Shown: positions 25,143-34,496 of the stretch, piece by piece
Layout of the letters: every line of letters begins with the position of its first letter
Position numbering within the stretch: position 1 is the stretch's first letter
Origin: Deltaproteobacteria bacterium
GTDB lineage: Bacteria > Acidobacteriota > Thermoanaerobaculia > Multivoradales > JAHZIX01
Direction: 5' to 3'
NCBI GenBank assembly: GCA_022601195.1
Contig: JAHZIX010000039.1
Span: 174,629-238,628 of the forward strand
DNA: 64,000 bases
The notes under the pieces: generated by a model
Database searches by the model: none
Told to the model about the DNA's origin: nothing
What the model saw: the letters and a program-made list of their open reading frames with translations, nothing else
Position numbers and translations under genes: made by a program

Positions 25143-26864
25143 ATGCGCTGGAGTCGATATTACCTGTTTACGACCCGTGAAGTCCCTGCTGATGCCGAAG
25201 TTGTCAGCCATCGGCTGATGATCCGGGCTGGCATGATCAAGAAGGTGGCTGCCGGAATCTATTCTTATCTACCCTTCGCCCTGCGGAGCCTACAGAAGCT
25301 GGAAGGCATCGTTCGGAAGGAGCTAGAAAAGGCAGACTGTGTCGAGCTTTCCATGCCGGCGGTTCAGCCTGCGGAGCTGTGGCGCGAATCCGGGCGCTGG
25401 GAACAGTACGGTAAAGAGTTATTGCGCATTCAGGATCGTCACGACCGGGATTTCTGTTTCGGCCCGACCCATGAAGAAGTGATTACCGACATCGTCCGTC
25501 ACGATGTGCGTAGTTACCGTCAGCTGCCCCTGAATCTCTTCCAGATCCAAACCAAGTTTCGGGACGAGATTCGACCTCGTTTTGGCCTCATGAGAGGTCG
25601 CGAATTCCTCATGAAGGATGCCTATTCCTTCCATGCGGACGAGGCCTGCCTGGATCGCACCTACAGAGCCATGGCAGATGCTTACGGGAGAATTTTTCAA
25701 GCCTGCGGCCTGGACTATGTCTCCGTTGACGCCGACAGTGGAACCATTGGAGGGTCGTCCTCCCATGAATACATGGTAGTGGCTTCGACGGGAGAAAGCG
25801 TAGTCGTGCGGTGCCAAGAGTCGGGCTATGCGGCCAACGTTGAAAAGGCGATCATCGGTCCTTTGCCGACAGCCCCAGCGGAAGACCCTCAGCCCCTCCT
25901 GGAGGTGGCTACTCCCAAGACGACAGCGGTCGCCGAAGTGGCGGAATTTCTCGGTGTAGCCGAGGAGAAAGTGGTGAAGACCTTGATCTACGAGGTAGAT
26001 GAGGCTCTCGTCGCTATCGCCATTCGGGGAGATCGAGAGGTCAACGAGGTTAAGTTGAAGAACCTCTTGGACGGAGATGTCGTGGTGTTGGCAAGTGAGG
26101 AAAAAGTGAGGCAGGCAACGGGCTCTCCCGTCGGCTTCGCTGGGCCCATCGGGCTGTCTGAGGAAGTGCGTCTGATCGCCGATCCAACCGTCCGCGGATT
26201 GACCAACTTCGTTTGCGGTGCAAACAAAGCAGACGCTCATTTTACCGGCGCCAATTGGGGGCGAGATGCTAGCCCTCAGCAATGGGAAGATGTGCTCCTA
26301 GCTCAGGGAGGCGATCCAACCCCCGTGGAAGGTTCCACCGGTGTCCTGGAGCAATTTCGAGGAATCGAGGTGGGGCATATCTTCAAGCTGGGGACGAAGT
26401 ACTCAGAGGCCATGAATTGCAACTTCCTCAACGAAGAAGGCAAGGGTCACCCCATGGCCATGGGGTGCTATGGCCTCGGTATCGGGCGCACGGTAGCGGC
26501 CGCCATCGAACAGAATTTTGACGAGGATGGAATCATCTGGCCCATGCCCTTGGCCCCCTTTCAGGTTCTTCTGATCGCTCTAAATCCCAAGGATGACGAG
26601 GTCGTCCGCCAGGCAGAGGCTCTCTATGACCAGTTGAGGGAGCGAGGAGTCGAGGTTCTCTACGATGACCGCAAGGGGCGGCCGGGAGTCAAATTCAAAG
26701 ACGCCGACCTCATCGGCCTCCCGGTGAGAGTCGTGGTGGGAGCCAAATCGCTTCAGGAGGGGAAAGTTGAAATCTCCCTCCGCCGTGATCGAGAGCGGCA
26801 GCTCGTTGACGTGGCGGATGCGGTAGGGCGAGTGCAGGAGTGGATCGAGGGCGAAGCCACTTGA
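25143..26864 (+). CDS. proS: Prolyl-tRNA synthetase, bacterial type
   Basis: 573 residues. Class II synthetase: motif 2 region TKFRDEIRPRFGLMRGREF, FGPTHEEVITD, an inserted editing (INS/YbaK-like) domain about residues 235-385 (VAEVAEFLGVAEEKVVKTLI), motif 3 MGCYGLGIGRTV, and an anticodon-binding C domain. An in-frame ATG at 25101 exists, but 25143 gives the conserved MRWSRYYLFTTRE start and has TGGAG 7-8 nt upstream. Confidence 0.97.
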   Translation: MRWSRYYLFTTREVPADAEVVSHRLMIRAGMIKKVAAGIYSYLPFALRSLQKLEGIVRKELEKADCVELSMPAVQPAELWRESGRWEQYGKELLRIQDRHDRDFCFGPTHEEVITDIVRHDVRSYRQLPLNLFQIQTKFRDEIRPRFGLMRGREFLMKDAYSFHADEACLDRTYRAMADAYGRIFQACGLDYVSVDADSGTIGGSSSHEYMVVASTGESVVVRCQESGYAANVEKAIIGPLPTAPAEDPQPLLEVATPKTTAVAEVAEFLGVAEEKVVKTLIYEVDEALVAIAIRGDREVNEVKLKNLLDGDVVVLASEEKVRQATGSPVGFAGPIGLSEEVRLIADPTVRGLTNFVCGANKADAHFTGANWGRDASPQQWEDVLLAQGGDPTPVEGSTGVLEQFRGIEVGHIFKLGTKYSEAMNCNFLNEEGKGHPMAMGCYGLGIGRTVAAAIEQNFDEDGIIWPMPLAPFQVLLIALNPKDDEVVRQAEALYDQLRERGVEVLYDDRKGRPGVKFKDADLIGLPVRVVVGAKSLQEGKVEISLRRDRERQLVDVADAVGRVQEWIEGEAT

Positions 26865-26869
26865 TCCCG

Positions 26870-28639
26870 ATGGGAACCTTCTCTGTCAACCACGGATTGC
26901 TGAAGAAGATTTTGGTAGCCCCTATTCCAGCTCCCTTTTCACCGGGCGCGCGGACAGTTCTATGGGTAGCTGCTGGGCTGTCTTGCCTTGGTTTCTTGCC
27001 GGCAGCGGCCCAAACGCCAACTGCTCGAGTGCCTGTAGAGCAACAAGTTCCTGCAGAACGATCTTCGCCCGTCGATGCCGCCGAGACGCCAAGCTCAGCT
27101 GCGCAAACTCAAGGCGCGAGGCCCTCCGAGGCTCCCGCGCTAGAGGCGTCGACCGTCGTGTCTTTGGAGCCCGAAAGGTTCCCCGGCAGGACCACTACCT
27201 CTTCACCGGGAGGCCTTATTTTGCGTCGAGCCATGCTCATCGATGGCACCGGCGCTCCTCTCCGTGGGCCGGTAGATATCTTCATCGACGGCAATCGCAT
27301 AGACCGTATTCTGCCGTCTGGTTCCACTATGGCAAATGTTCCGATTGGCGAAGGAGAGCCACCGGCAACGAGTGGCCGCGAGATGGACTTGGATGGTTTC
27401 TATGTACTTCCAGGTTTGATGGACCTCTACGCTCCGGTGAGTGAGCCCATTGAATATGGCCTCGAGTTATGGCTTGCTCACGGCATTACCACCATTCGAG
27501 AACCCTTCTGTAGCGAGGGTATCGAAGCCTGCCTGCGTCTGAAGGAAGCGAGCTCGCGCAACGAGAGGCTAGCTCCTCGGATTTTCCCTTATCTCGCTTT
27601 GGGGTTGGATGCGGATACATCCTCTCAGAGCTTGCTCGAAACCCGAGATCGGGTTGCAGAAGCGGCGCAGGCTGGAGCCAGTGGTGTCGACCTTCGTTTT
27701 TCCAAGCCGACGGTGCTTCGAGCTGCCCTGGAGGAAGCCTTACGGCAGGAGATCGGCGCATCCGTCCAATTGGATGAGAATTCGGGGTCTCGCCTCCACG
27801 CACTGGATGTAGCGCGTTGGGGAGGGGGTTTCTTGGAGTCGTGGCACGGGCTGCCAGAGGCTCTCCTGCCCAAGGGCAGTCGTCCAGCCTTCTCAGCTGG
27901 CTATGACCCGCGGCTACCGAAAGCGCGTTCCCGGGCAGCAGTTGCTGTTTGGAATCAGGCTGGTCGCCCGGGCACTGAGCGTTGGTTAGAAGTCATCGAT
28001 GCCCTCGTGGAGCAGGATCTGACCCTGATTCCTGCTTTGAGCTCTCTCGAGTCTCGCCGAGACCTAATGCGGGCGCGGCGTGCGGATTGGCACGATGCTT
28101 ACACCTTGCCATCCCTGTGGAGAGCCTTCGGAATCGACCAGGCTGAGCCCTGGAGTACCGAGGATGAAGTGGCCTGGAGAGGGTTGTTCTCCACCTGGAT
28201 GGCCTTCCTGAACGACTTCAAGGATCGGGGGGGCAGAGTGGTCACCGGCAGCGGCGCCGGCCGGTCCTTCAACCTGTATGGATTCGGCTTGGTCCGAGAA
28301 TTGGAGTTACTTCAGGAAGCAGGCTTTGAGCCCATGGAAGCCCTCTTGTCGGCGACTTCTCTTTCTGCCGAGGCCTTGGGTATGGGCTCCCAACTGGGTA
28401 CCGTGGAGAGTGGCAAGCTGGCGGACTTGATCATTGTGAAGGGAAATCCTCTGGTGGATTTCAAGATTCTCTATGGGGCCACTCCGGATTCTTCCGCCCG
28501 AGCTGGAAAAAAGGGACGTGGAAGAGCTTCGGAAGAGGGCATTCGTTGGACGGTCAAGGATGGCATCCTCTATGAAGTTCCAAAGCTACTAGCCGGGGTG
28601 AGGCAGAGAGTTGGCGAGGCGCGAGAGCGCTCCAGGTAG
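26870..28639 (+). CDS. Secreted amidohydrolase-fold protein lacking metal ligands
   Basis: 589 residues with a long N-terminal segment holding a hydrophobic stretch (about 30-48), probably a signal or anchor. Residues ~115-575 follow the amidohydrolase family from the first beta sandwich (RRAMLIDGTG) to the final GTVESGKLADLIIVKGNPL. The catalytic metal residues are gone: the DxHxH after the first strand reads DLYAP (185-189), the later His region reads VQLDENSG, and the usual TD is TGSGAG. It starts 5 nt after proS. Likely a binding protein or inactive paralogue rather than a hydrolase. GTG 26840 inside proS is an alternative start. Confidence 0.75.
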   Translation: MGTFSVNHGLLKKILVAPIPAPFSPGARTVLWVAAGLSCLGFLPAAAQTPTARVPVEQQVPAERSSPVDAAETPSSAAQTQGARPSEAPALEASTVVSLEPERFPGRTTTSSPGGLILRRAMLIDGTGAPLRGPVDIFIDGNRIDRILPSGSTMANVPIGEGEPPATSGREMDLDGFYVLPGLMDLYAPVSEPIEYGLELWLAHGITTIREPFCSEGIEACLRLKEASSRNERLAPRIFPYLALGLDADTSSQSLLETRDRVAEAAQAGASGVDLRFSKPTVLRAALEEALRQEIGASVQLDENSGSRLHALDVARWGGGFLESWHGLPEALLPKGSRPAFSAGYDPRLPKARSRAAVAVWNQAGRPGTERWLEVIDALVEQDLTLIPALSSLESRRDLMRARRADWHDAYTLPSLWRAFGIDQAEPWSTEDEVAWRGLFSTWMAFLNDFKDRGGRVVTGSGAGRSFNLYGFGLVRELELLQEAGFEPMEALLSATSLSAEALGMGSQLGTVESGKLADLIIVKGNPLVDFKILYGATPDSSARAGKKGRGRASEEGIRWTVKDGILYEVPKLLAGVRQRVGEARERSR

Positions 28640-28692
28640 GTTCTATTTGGCCCGTGATGCTTTTTTGAAGATCACGGAATTGGGAGATAGAC

Positions 28693-29730
28693 ATGAAGAA
28701 TCTGGTTTGGTGGCTAGGGAGTTCCGTCTTGGCCATCTCAATAACGGTGCCGCAGGCATTCGGCATCGGAGTGCGTGCCGGAGAACGCATTGAAGGAGCC
28801 GTCGGAGAATCCGTTGCAACTTCGGTGGACCAAGTTGATTCCGTCAGGGCGGAGTCTGAAAAGACCTATCCGATCCAGCTTTATCGCGGCACGAAGGTAG
28901 GAGCTCGGTTCCATATGACGGCAACAGCCAGCCTGACCAATACGGAGACTCTCTTCGATGGAGACGAGTCCCTGGGTGATCAGTCGCAATCGGGGAAAAT
29001 TCGCCTGGAAGCAGATGGCACGGTCTTGGCCGTGGACGAAGATGGCGGTATCACTCAGGCGGAGTATCTGGTGGTGCTATTCGAGGCACAGGTAGATGGC
29101 CAGCCGGTGGCGGGACTGTCCCCGGGACAGGTCGTTGAAACCAAGAGCGTGGGAGCCACTACTGAGATTCTTCTTCAGGAGGGCGAGCTGACTCCGACCC
29201 AGAGCTTTTTCTTGTCGCAAGTTTTGGAGACAGCCAACCAAGAGGACACTCGGGACGACGTGATTTTTGGCACCTCTGAGCCACAGGCTCTAGGAGGTCA
29301 TTGGGACATCAGTAAGGAGAGCACGGTTGAGGAGCTAGCCAAGAACTACGTGGCCGTAGAGGAAGAGGACCTGGAGGGCGGCACCCACCTCGTTGCGATC
29401 CGTGAGATCGCCGGGGTTCCCTGTCTCTACCTCGAGGGTACCTTGGAAGCATCCCCCTTTGTTTCGGCGTCGATGAACCCAGAGGGCAAGTTGGGTTCGC
29501 GCCTGGCCTTGTCCTTTACGGGTTGTTACCCATTGGATTTGGAGAGGATGCCCCTATCGGGACATATTTCGAGCTATAGCAGCGTCAGAAACCAGATTGG
29601 TGTCGAGGAAGGAGTCCCGGTGATTTTGCGCAGGGTGTCGGAAAGTGAGAAGGACTTCACCCTGCGGCCCTTCCGGGAATCTTCTGCGGAGACGCCTTCA
29701 ACGGAAACCGATGCGGAAGATTCTCAGTAA
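28693..29730 (+). CDS. Secreted protein of unknown function
   Basis: 345 residues. Signal peptide of about 24 residues (cleavage near QAFG). The mature part is acidic and mostly beta, with repeated acidic stretches and a Glu/Asp/Ser-rich tail. No family recognised. GGGAG lies 9 nt before the ATG. It follows the amidohydrolase-like gene by 53 nt and faces a convergent gene. May be co-expressed with the former. Confidence 0.65.
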   Translation: MKNLVWWLGSSVLAISITVPQAFGIGVRAGERIEGAVGESVATSVDQVDSVRAESEKTYPIQLYRGTKVGARFHMTATASLTNTETLFDGDESLGDQSQSGKIRLEADGTVLAVDEDGGITQAEYLVVLFEAQVDGQPVAGLSPGQVVETKSVGATTEILLQEGELTPTQSFFLSQVLETANQEDTRDDVIFGTSEPQALGGHWDISKESTVEELAKNYVAVEEEDLEGGTHLVAIREIAGVPCLYLEGTLEASPFVSASMNPEGKLGSRLALSFTGCYPLDLERMPLSGHISSYSSVRNQIGVEEGVPVILRRVSESEKDFTLRPFRESSAETPSTETDAEDSQ

Positions 29731-29825
29731 AGCGAAAGGGGAGCTCATCGCCCCCCCTCCGTCAGATCTCGGATTTCATCTGAATGTCAACAGAAGTGAG
29801 TAGGTCTCCCGTTCCCGGGCGAGTT

Positions 29826-30500
29826 CTACTCAGCTCGCGTCAACGGCGGATCGAAGATGCTTCGGGAGACTTCGCTGCCTGTGACATTTCCGATGATGCC
29901 GAGGATCAACTCTTCTCCCGTCAGTTGCTGCTGTTCAGCGAGCTGGCTGAATCTCTCGTTGCCGACCGCCAACAACGGGAGAAGATCAAGCTTCCAGTTC
30001 TCCTCTTCGTAGACGAAACGCAATTCTAAATCTGTCGGTTGCGTTTCTCGGAGCGCTTGTCCCATGGCAGCTCCTCCCTCGAGGCGAACAGTTCCGACGT
30101 CGAGTGTGCCAATGCTGCGTTTGCCAACCCAGCCATTGTCGACGGCAAAAGCAAAGATCTCTTCCGGGGAGAAGGTTTCGAGTTTCTTCAGCGGTACCCG
30201 GTGTCGAAGCAGGACGATTTGCAGGCGATCTGTGAAGGTGCGACTCTCCAGCTCGTCCAAGGTTCCGTAGAGCGCCATCTCACGAGCGTCTTCGAAATAG
30301 GCGATGGTTCCCTGACTGACGAGTTTGGCAGCATCTGAGCCTTGGTCTTCCAGGACAGCGGTTTGATAAGCCCGGAAGGCCTCTTGGATATCCAGGCCGG
30401 TCTGGATGGCGTCTTGGGCCTGGGCGGTGGTACCACCGAAGGTCCCAAGGGCGAGAAGGCAGAGCGCTAAAGGGGCGCAGAAAATGCGGTTTCGAATCAT
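29826..30500 (-). CDS. Secreted protein of unknown function
   Basis: 224 residues with a clear signal peptide (cleavage after AQAQ near residue 29). The mature part resembles small NTF2-like or lumenal helical/beta proteins: a helix (DIQEAFRAYQTAVLEDQGSDAAKLVS), then FVYEEENWKLDLLPLL, a pattern typical of SnoaL/NTF2-type folds, so that fold is possible. GGAG is 7 nt before the ATG. Transcribed alone, convergent with the gene at 28693. Confidence 0.6.
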   Translation of the reverse strand: MIRNRIFCAPLALCLLALGTFGGTTAQAQDAIQTGLDIQEAFRAYQTAVLEDQGSDAAKLVSQGTIAYFEDAREMALYGTLDELESRTFTDRLQIVLLRHRVPLKKLETFSPEEIFAFAVDNGWVGKRSIGTLDVGTVRLEGGAAMGQALRETQPTDLELRFVYEEENWKLDLLPLLAVGNERFSQLAEQQQLTGEELILGIIGNVTGSEVSRSIFDPPLTRAE

Positions 30501-30605
30501 GGTTTTCTCCTGAATTGAATCCTCCCCGTTGCCGGGAAAGGTAGGGTGTCAGGTTAGCTCAAAAATGGAGTGCAGACAAAGCGCTTCGCCCGTGAGGGAA
30601 TGGGG

Positions 30606-30634
30606 CCGGCTTCGCCAAGAAGATACGAAGCCGG
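30606..30634 (+). other. Strong hairpin in the 297-bp gap before the rlmI-like gene
   Basis: Perfect 9-bp stem ccggcttcg/cgaagccgg with an 11-nt loop. It lies about 160 nt before the chosen start codon at 30798 in a region without a convincing gene (an open frame continues up to 30570 but has no conserved sequence). Could be part of a leader RNA; no class recognised. Nothing else in 30501-30797 stands out. Confidence 0.45.
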
Positions 30635-30797
30635 AGATTCAAGGTTGCAGCTAGAAGATGGACGGTTATGTTGGAGTGCCGGGCAAGGATGTCGATTCAG
30701 GAAGAGCAAAGCTAAGCAGCTTCTGCTGAGGAAAGCAGGGTACTCTTGCCAGATCACCGAATTCAGGTGGCAGGATCAAACTGAGGGAAGGGAAGTT

Positions 30798-32018
30798 ATG
30801 GGGTCATTGACCGTGCGATTGAAACCAGGTCGGGACAAGGCAACTAGGGGGCGTCACCCCTGGCTATTTTCAGGGGCCATCGCCTCTTCGAAGGGAGACA
30901 CCAAGGCTCCCATAGCTCAGGTCCTGGCCCACGACGGCTCAGTGCTGGGCTCCGGGTTTCACTCTCCAGGTGCTCAATTGCGAGTGCGCTTGCTGGCGAG
31001 CCCCGAGGAGTCTATCGGGAGAGCGCTTTTCGAAGAACGTCTTCGGACAGCGATGGAGCTGCGTCGGGAGCTACTGCCGGAATCGACTTCAGGGTATCGC
31101 CTTCTCAACGCGGAGGGAGATGGACTGCCTGGCTGGACTGTCGATAGGTTTGGCCAAGTTCTGGTCAGTCAGATAACGTCTTCCGGGCTCGAGGCTCTAC
31201 GAAGTCAGGCCTATGCTGCTCTTCAGGGCCTACTGCCAGGCTTGCCGATTCTGCAAATCAACGAGCTCGGCCCTCGTAGACGAGAAAACCTACCCGTAGA
31301 AAATGAGGTTGTCGCGGGAGACCTCCCGGAAGAGGCGGCGTTCCTGGAGCATGGTTTCAACTTCCTGGCAGAGCTGGGGGGCGGCCAGAAGACTGGCTTC
31401 TACCTCGATCAGCGAGCCAATAGGCGTCGAGTAGAAGATCTGGCGAAAGATCGCTCCGTATTGGATCTCTTCGCTCATACCGGAGCCTTTGGTCTCTATG
31501 CCTTACGTGGTGGGGCCAGGTCGGTCGTTCATGTAGAAAGCTCCCGCCGCCAGGTAGACCGTGGTCGAGTCCACTATGAGCTCAATCGAGAGCTTCTTGG
31601 CGGCGACGAGCCTTCCGTGGAGTGGGTGGCAAAGGATGTCTTCGAAGACCTGCGTCGCCGGAGCGACTCATACGGGATGGTGATTTGCGATCCACCTCCT
31701 CTGGCCCGCCGCCGGGCGGACCGGGACAAAGCAGCCCGTGCCTATAAAGACCTCAATCGCCTCGCTCTGGGACGGGTAGAGCCAGGCGGATTGTTTCTAA
31801 CCTTCTGCTGTAGCTCTGCCATAGACACCAGGCTGTTTCGGCAAATCCTTTTCTCGTCAGCTCTAGAGGCGGGGGTCGATCTGGCTCTTCTGTCTCCTCT
31901 CGGAGCAGCCCCGGACCATCCCGTTTCCGTCTATCATCCGGAAGGAGAATATCTAAAAGGGTGGCTTGGGGTGGTTCGTGGGGCTGCAACACCACCGTTA
32001 CCGGATGCTAAGCGTTGA
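30798..32018 (+). CDS. rlmI: 23S rRNA cytosine-5 methyltransferase, RlmI-like
   Basis: 406 residues from ATG 30798, which is preceded by a purine-rich AGGGAAGGGAAG. N-terminal PUA domain (RHPWLFSGAI), then an EEHEE insert and a class I methyltransferase domain: GGQKTGFYLDQRANRR, SAM loop VLDLFAHTGAFGLYAL, ICDPPPLARRR and the catalytic-Cys region LTFCCSS. In E. coli RlmI methylates C1962 of 23S rRNA. An upstream in-frame ATG (30570) adds 76 low-quality residues and is rejected. Confidence 0.85.
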   Translation: MGSLTVRLKPGRDKATRGRHPWLFSGAIASSKGDTKAPIAQVLAHDGSVLGSGFHSPGAQLRVRLLASPEESIGRALFEERLRTAMELRRELLPESTSGYRLLNAEGDGLPGWTVDRFGQVLVSQITSSGLEALRSQAYAALQGLLPGLPILQINELGPRRRENLPVENEVVAGDLPEEAAFLEHGFNFLAELGGGQKTGFYLDQRANRRRVEDLAKDRSVLDLFAHTGAFGLYALRGGARSVVHVESSRRQVDRGRVHYELNRELLGGDEPSVEWVAKDVFEDLRRRSDSYGMVICDPPPLARRRADRDKAARAYKDLNRLALGRVEPGGLFLTFCCSSAIDTRLFRQILFSSALEAGVDLALLSPLGAAPDHPVSVYHPEGEYLKGWLGVVRGAATPPLPDAKR

Positions 32019-32044
32019 CACCCACTGGCCCCTTTTGCTACCCT
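32015..32044 (+). promoter_or_regulatory. Promoter of the tRNA-Val pair
   Basis: TTGACA (32015-32020), 18 nt, TACCCT (32039-32044) preceded by TG (extended -10), then a GC-rich discriminator cgcccg, as is common at stringently controlled stable-RNA promoters. The -35 box overlaps the rlmI-like stop codon. Confidence 0.6.
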
Positions 32045-32116
32045 CGCCCGTCTTGGCGCGAAGGTGCGTCTCGGGGTTTTCGAGACTCCGAATGGCTCTT
32101 TTAAAGCTTCCAATCC

Positions 32117-32193
32117 AGGCCCGTAGCTCAGCTGGTTAGAGCGCTACGTTGACATCGTAGAGGTCAGCGGTTCGAGTCCGCTCGGGCCTACCA
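32117..32193 (+). tRNA. tRNA-Val (GAC)
   Basis: 77 nt with all arms: acceptor aggcccg/cgggcct, D arm GCTCAGCTGGTTAGAGC, anticodon stem ctacg/cgtag with loop TTGACAT (anticodon GAC), T arm agcgg-TTCGAGT-ccgct, encoded CCA end. Confidence 0.95.
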
Positions 32194-32240
32194 TGGAAGC
32201 CTTCTTCGCGTTGCATCCGTCTCATTCCATTTGGGAACCT

Positions 32241-32317
32241 AGGCGCTTAGCTCAGCTGGTTAGAGCGCTACCTTCACACGGTAGAGGTCAGCGGTTCGAG
32301 TCCGCTAGCGCCTACCA
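32241..32317 (+). tRNA. tRNA-Val (CAC)
   Basis: 77 nt: acceptor aggcgct/agcgcct, anticodon stem ctacc/ggtag with loop TTCACAC (anticodon CAC), T arm agcgg-TTCGAGT-ccgct, encoded CCA. Forty-seven bases after the GAC isoacceptor and nearly identical outside the acceptor and anticodon arms, so a tandem duplicate. A ccg/cgg hairpin with a T-rich tail follows at about 32320-32335. Confidence 0.95.
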
Positions 32318-32437
32318 GGCCCGAAGTCGGGGGTTTACCTGACTTTGAATTCCTTGCGTCTGGGGCGATCAAGGATCGCTAGAGCACCCGCATCGAGTTC
32401 GTTCAAATAAATTTCTTCCTGCAATGAGGATCTCGCC

Positions 32438-34375
32438 ATGACGACGGCAACGGAGCTGTTGACCCTCACCCTACCCAACGGGGATACCAAGGAGGTACAG
32501 GCGGGGACGACTCCTCTCCAGGTTGCCGAGTCCATCGGCCCGAGATTGGCTAAGGATGCCATCGGAGCAGAGCTCGACGGAAAAGTCGTCGATCTGCGGC
32601 ACCCTTTGTCGGCGAGCGGCTCGTTTCGCCTATTCACGACCAAGAGCCCAGAGGCAGGTGAGTTCATTCGGCATTCCGCCGAGCACGTCCTGGCGGATGC
32701 GGTCAAGCGTCTGTGGCCTGAGGTGGAAATCGATGCTGGACGTCAGGATCACTCCGAGAAATATCAGTACGACTTCCGTTTCCCGCGGCCGTTCTCCCCG
32801 GAGGACTTCGAAACGATTGAAGCCAAGATGGTCGAGATCTTGGCTGAGAACGCGACCTTCGAGCGTCAGGAGCTCTCCCGAGAGGAAGCGAAAGATCTGT
32901 TTACGGAGTTGGGTGAGACGCTGAAGCTGGAACGCCTCGGAGATATTCCTGAGGGCGAGACCATCACAGTCTATCGTCACGGTCGCTTCGTAGATCTCTG
33001 TCGAGGCCCTCATGTGCAGCGAGCTTCCCAAATTGGGGCGATCAAGTTGCTCGAAGCTTCCGGGGTCTACTTTAGGGGCGACGAGGCCAACGAGATGCTG
33101 CAGCGCATCTACGGTACGGCCTTTGGCAAAGCGAAGGAACTCGATGAGTACCTGCAGCGCATCGAGGAGGCACGGGCCAGAGATCATCGCCGCTTGGGCC
33201 AGGATCTCGATCTTTTCTCCTTCAACCCTTCTGCGCCGGCAGCGCCTTTTTTTCACCCCAAGGGTGCAGTGGTCTACAAGGAGTTGGAGCAGTTCATTCG
33301 CGAACGGTACGCTGCCTACGGCTACGGCGAGGTGCTGACTCCGCAGATTCTCGACGTGGAGCTTTGGAAGACTTCCGGTCATTACGACAACTACCGGGAG
33401 GCGATGTTCTTCACCGAGGCGGATGGCCGAGAACTAGCCGTCAAGCCCATGAACTGCCCTACCCATTGCCTCATATTCGCCCAGCGCTTACGGTCCTATC
33501 GGGACTTGCCTATCCGCTATGCAGATTTTGGGCGTCTACATCGCTACGAGCGAAGCGGCGTGACTTCGGGGTTGATGCGGGTTCGTTCCTTTTGTCAGGA
33601 CGATGCCCACATATTCTGCACCGACGATCAGGTCGAATCGGAGGTGGTTGCAGCGGTCCATCTGATCCTCGAGGTCTACCGGACCTTTGGGTTCGACGAC
33701 ATGGAGATCGAAGTCTCGACTCGGCCGGAGAAGGCGATTGGCTCACCGGAAATGTGGGATCGCGCCGAGGGGTCTCTGAAGGCCGCCTTGGACGGTCAGG
33801 AGATGGCCTATGGGGTGGATGAGGGCGGCGGCGCGTTCTATGGCCCGAAGATCGACTTCAAGGTCAAAGACGCCATCGGTCGCCAATGGCAGCTCGGCAC
33901 AGTCCAGTTGGACTACCAATTACCGCAAAGATTCTCTCTGAGATATGTGGGAGCGGACGGGGACGAGCACAGACCCGTGATGATTCATCGGGCCATGCTG
34001 GGCTCTTTGGAGCGCTTCATGGGGGTGCTCATCGAGCATACCGCGGGCGCTTTTCCCCTTTGGCTAGCGCCGGTGCAGGCCGTGATCTTGCCAGTTTCCG
34101 AGAAGTTCAAGGACTACGGTGAGGGAGTGCGCAGGCAGCTGGCTGAGAATGGAATTCGAGTCGAGCTGGACGCTCGCGGTGAAAAGCTGGGCTATAAGAT
34201 TCGCGAAGCGCAGCTTCAGAAGATTCCCTACATGCTGGTAGTTGGCGGGAGAGAAGAAGAGTCGGAGACGGTGGCCGTGAGGCGCCGGGCCGGCGGGGAT
34301 CTCGGAGCGCTCTCAGTAGCGGAATTCTCCGAGCGAGCCAAGGATTTGATCTCGAAGCGAAGTGGAGAGTTGTAG
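32438..34375 (+). CDS. thrS: Threonyl-tRNA synthetase
   Basis: 645 residues, full length. TGS domain (about 7-70), editing domain with HSAEH (Ser-tRNA proofreading site), catalytic core with the zinc ligand region KPMNCPTHC, motif 2 GRLHRYERSGVTSGLMRVR, motif 3 IHRAMLGSLERFMG, and the HGTP anticodon-binding domain. GAGGA is 7 nt before the ATG. First of a translation gene block; infC, often next to it, is absent. Confidence 0.97.
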   Translation: MTTATELLTLTLPNGDTKEVQAGTTPLQVAESIGPRLAKDAIGAELDGKVVDLRHPLSASGSFRLFTTKSPEAGEFIRHSAEHVLADAVKRLWPEVEIDAGRQDHSEKYQYDFRFPRPFSPEDFETIEAKMVEILAENATFERQELSREEAKDLFTELGETLKLERLGDIPEGETITVYRHGRFVDLCRGPHVQRASQIGAIKLLEASGVYFRGDEANEMLQRIYGTAFGKAKELDEYLQRIEEARARDHRRLGQDLDLFSFNPSAPAAPFFHPKGAVVYKELEQFIRERYAAYGYGEVLTPQILDVELWKTSGHYDNYREAMFFTEADGRELAVKPMNCPTHCLIFAQRLRSYRDLPIRYADFGRLHRYERSGVTSGLMRVRSFCQDDAHIFCTDDQVESEVVAAVHLILEVYRTFGFDDMEIEVSTRPEKAIGSPEMWDRAEGSLKAALDGQEMAYGVDEGGGAFYGPKIDFKVKDAIGRQWQLGTVQLDYQLPQRFSLRYVGADGDEHRPVMIHRAMLGSLERFMGVLIEHTAGAFPLWLAPVQAVILPVSEKFKDYGEGVRRQLAENGIRVELDARGEKLGYKIREAQLQKIPYMLVVGGREEESETVAVRRRAGGDLGALSVAEFSERAKDLISKRSGEL

Positions 34376-34399
34376 GTTCGGGCTTCCTGTGCCTATAAT
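34370..34399 (+). promoter_or_regulatory. Promoter of rpmI-rplT
   Basis: TTGTAG (34370-34375, overlapping the thrS stop), 18 nt, TATAAT (34394-34399). The leader up to the start codon at 34497 holds two hairpins, gccacc/ggtggc (34411-34428) and gctgcc/ggcggc (34456-34477). Ribosomal-protein autoregulation by L20 through such a leader is known in other bacteria and is possible here. Confidence 0.6.
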
Positions 34400-34496
34400 C
34401 GGCGGTTCGTGCCACCGGAATGGGTGGCCTTCAAGAAAAACGCAACGGAACGTGGCTGCCTAGAGATATAGGCGGCAAGTTCAAAGGAGAAGGCTG

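Noticed and set aside
25419..26282. 287-residue open frame antisense to proS
   Set aside because: Lies entirely opposite conserved proS sequence, with no recognisable motif or ribosome binding site.
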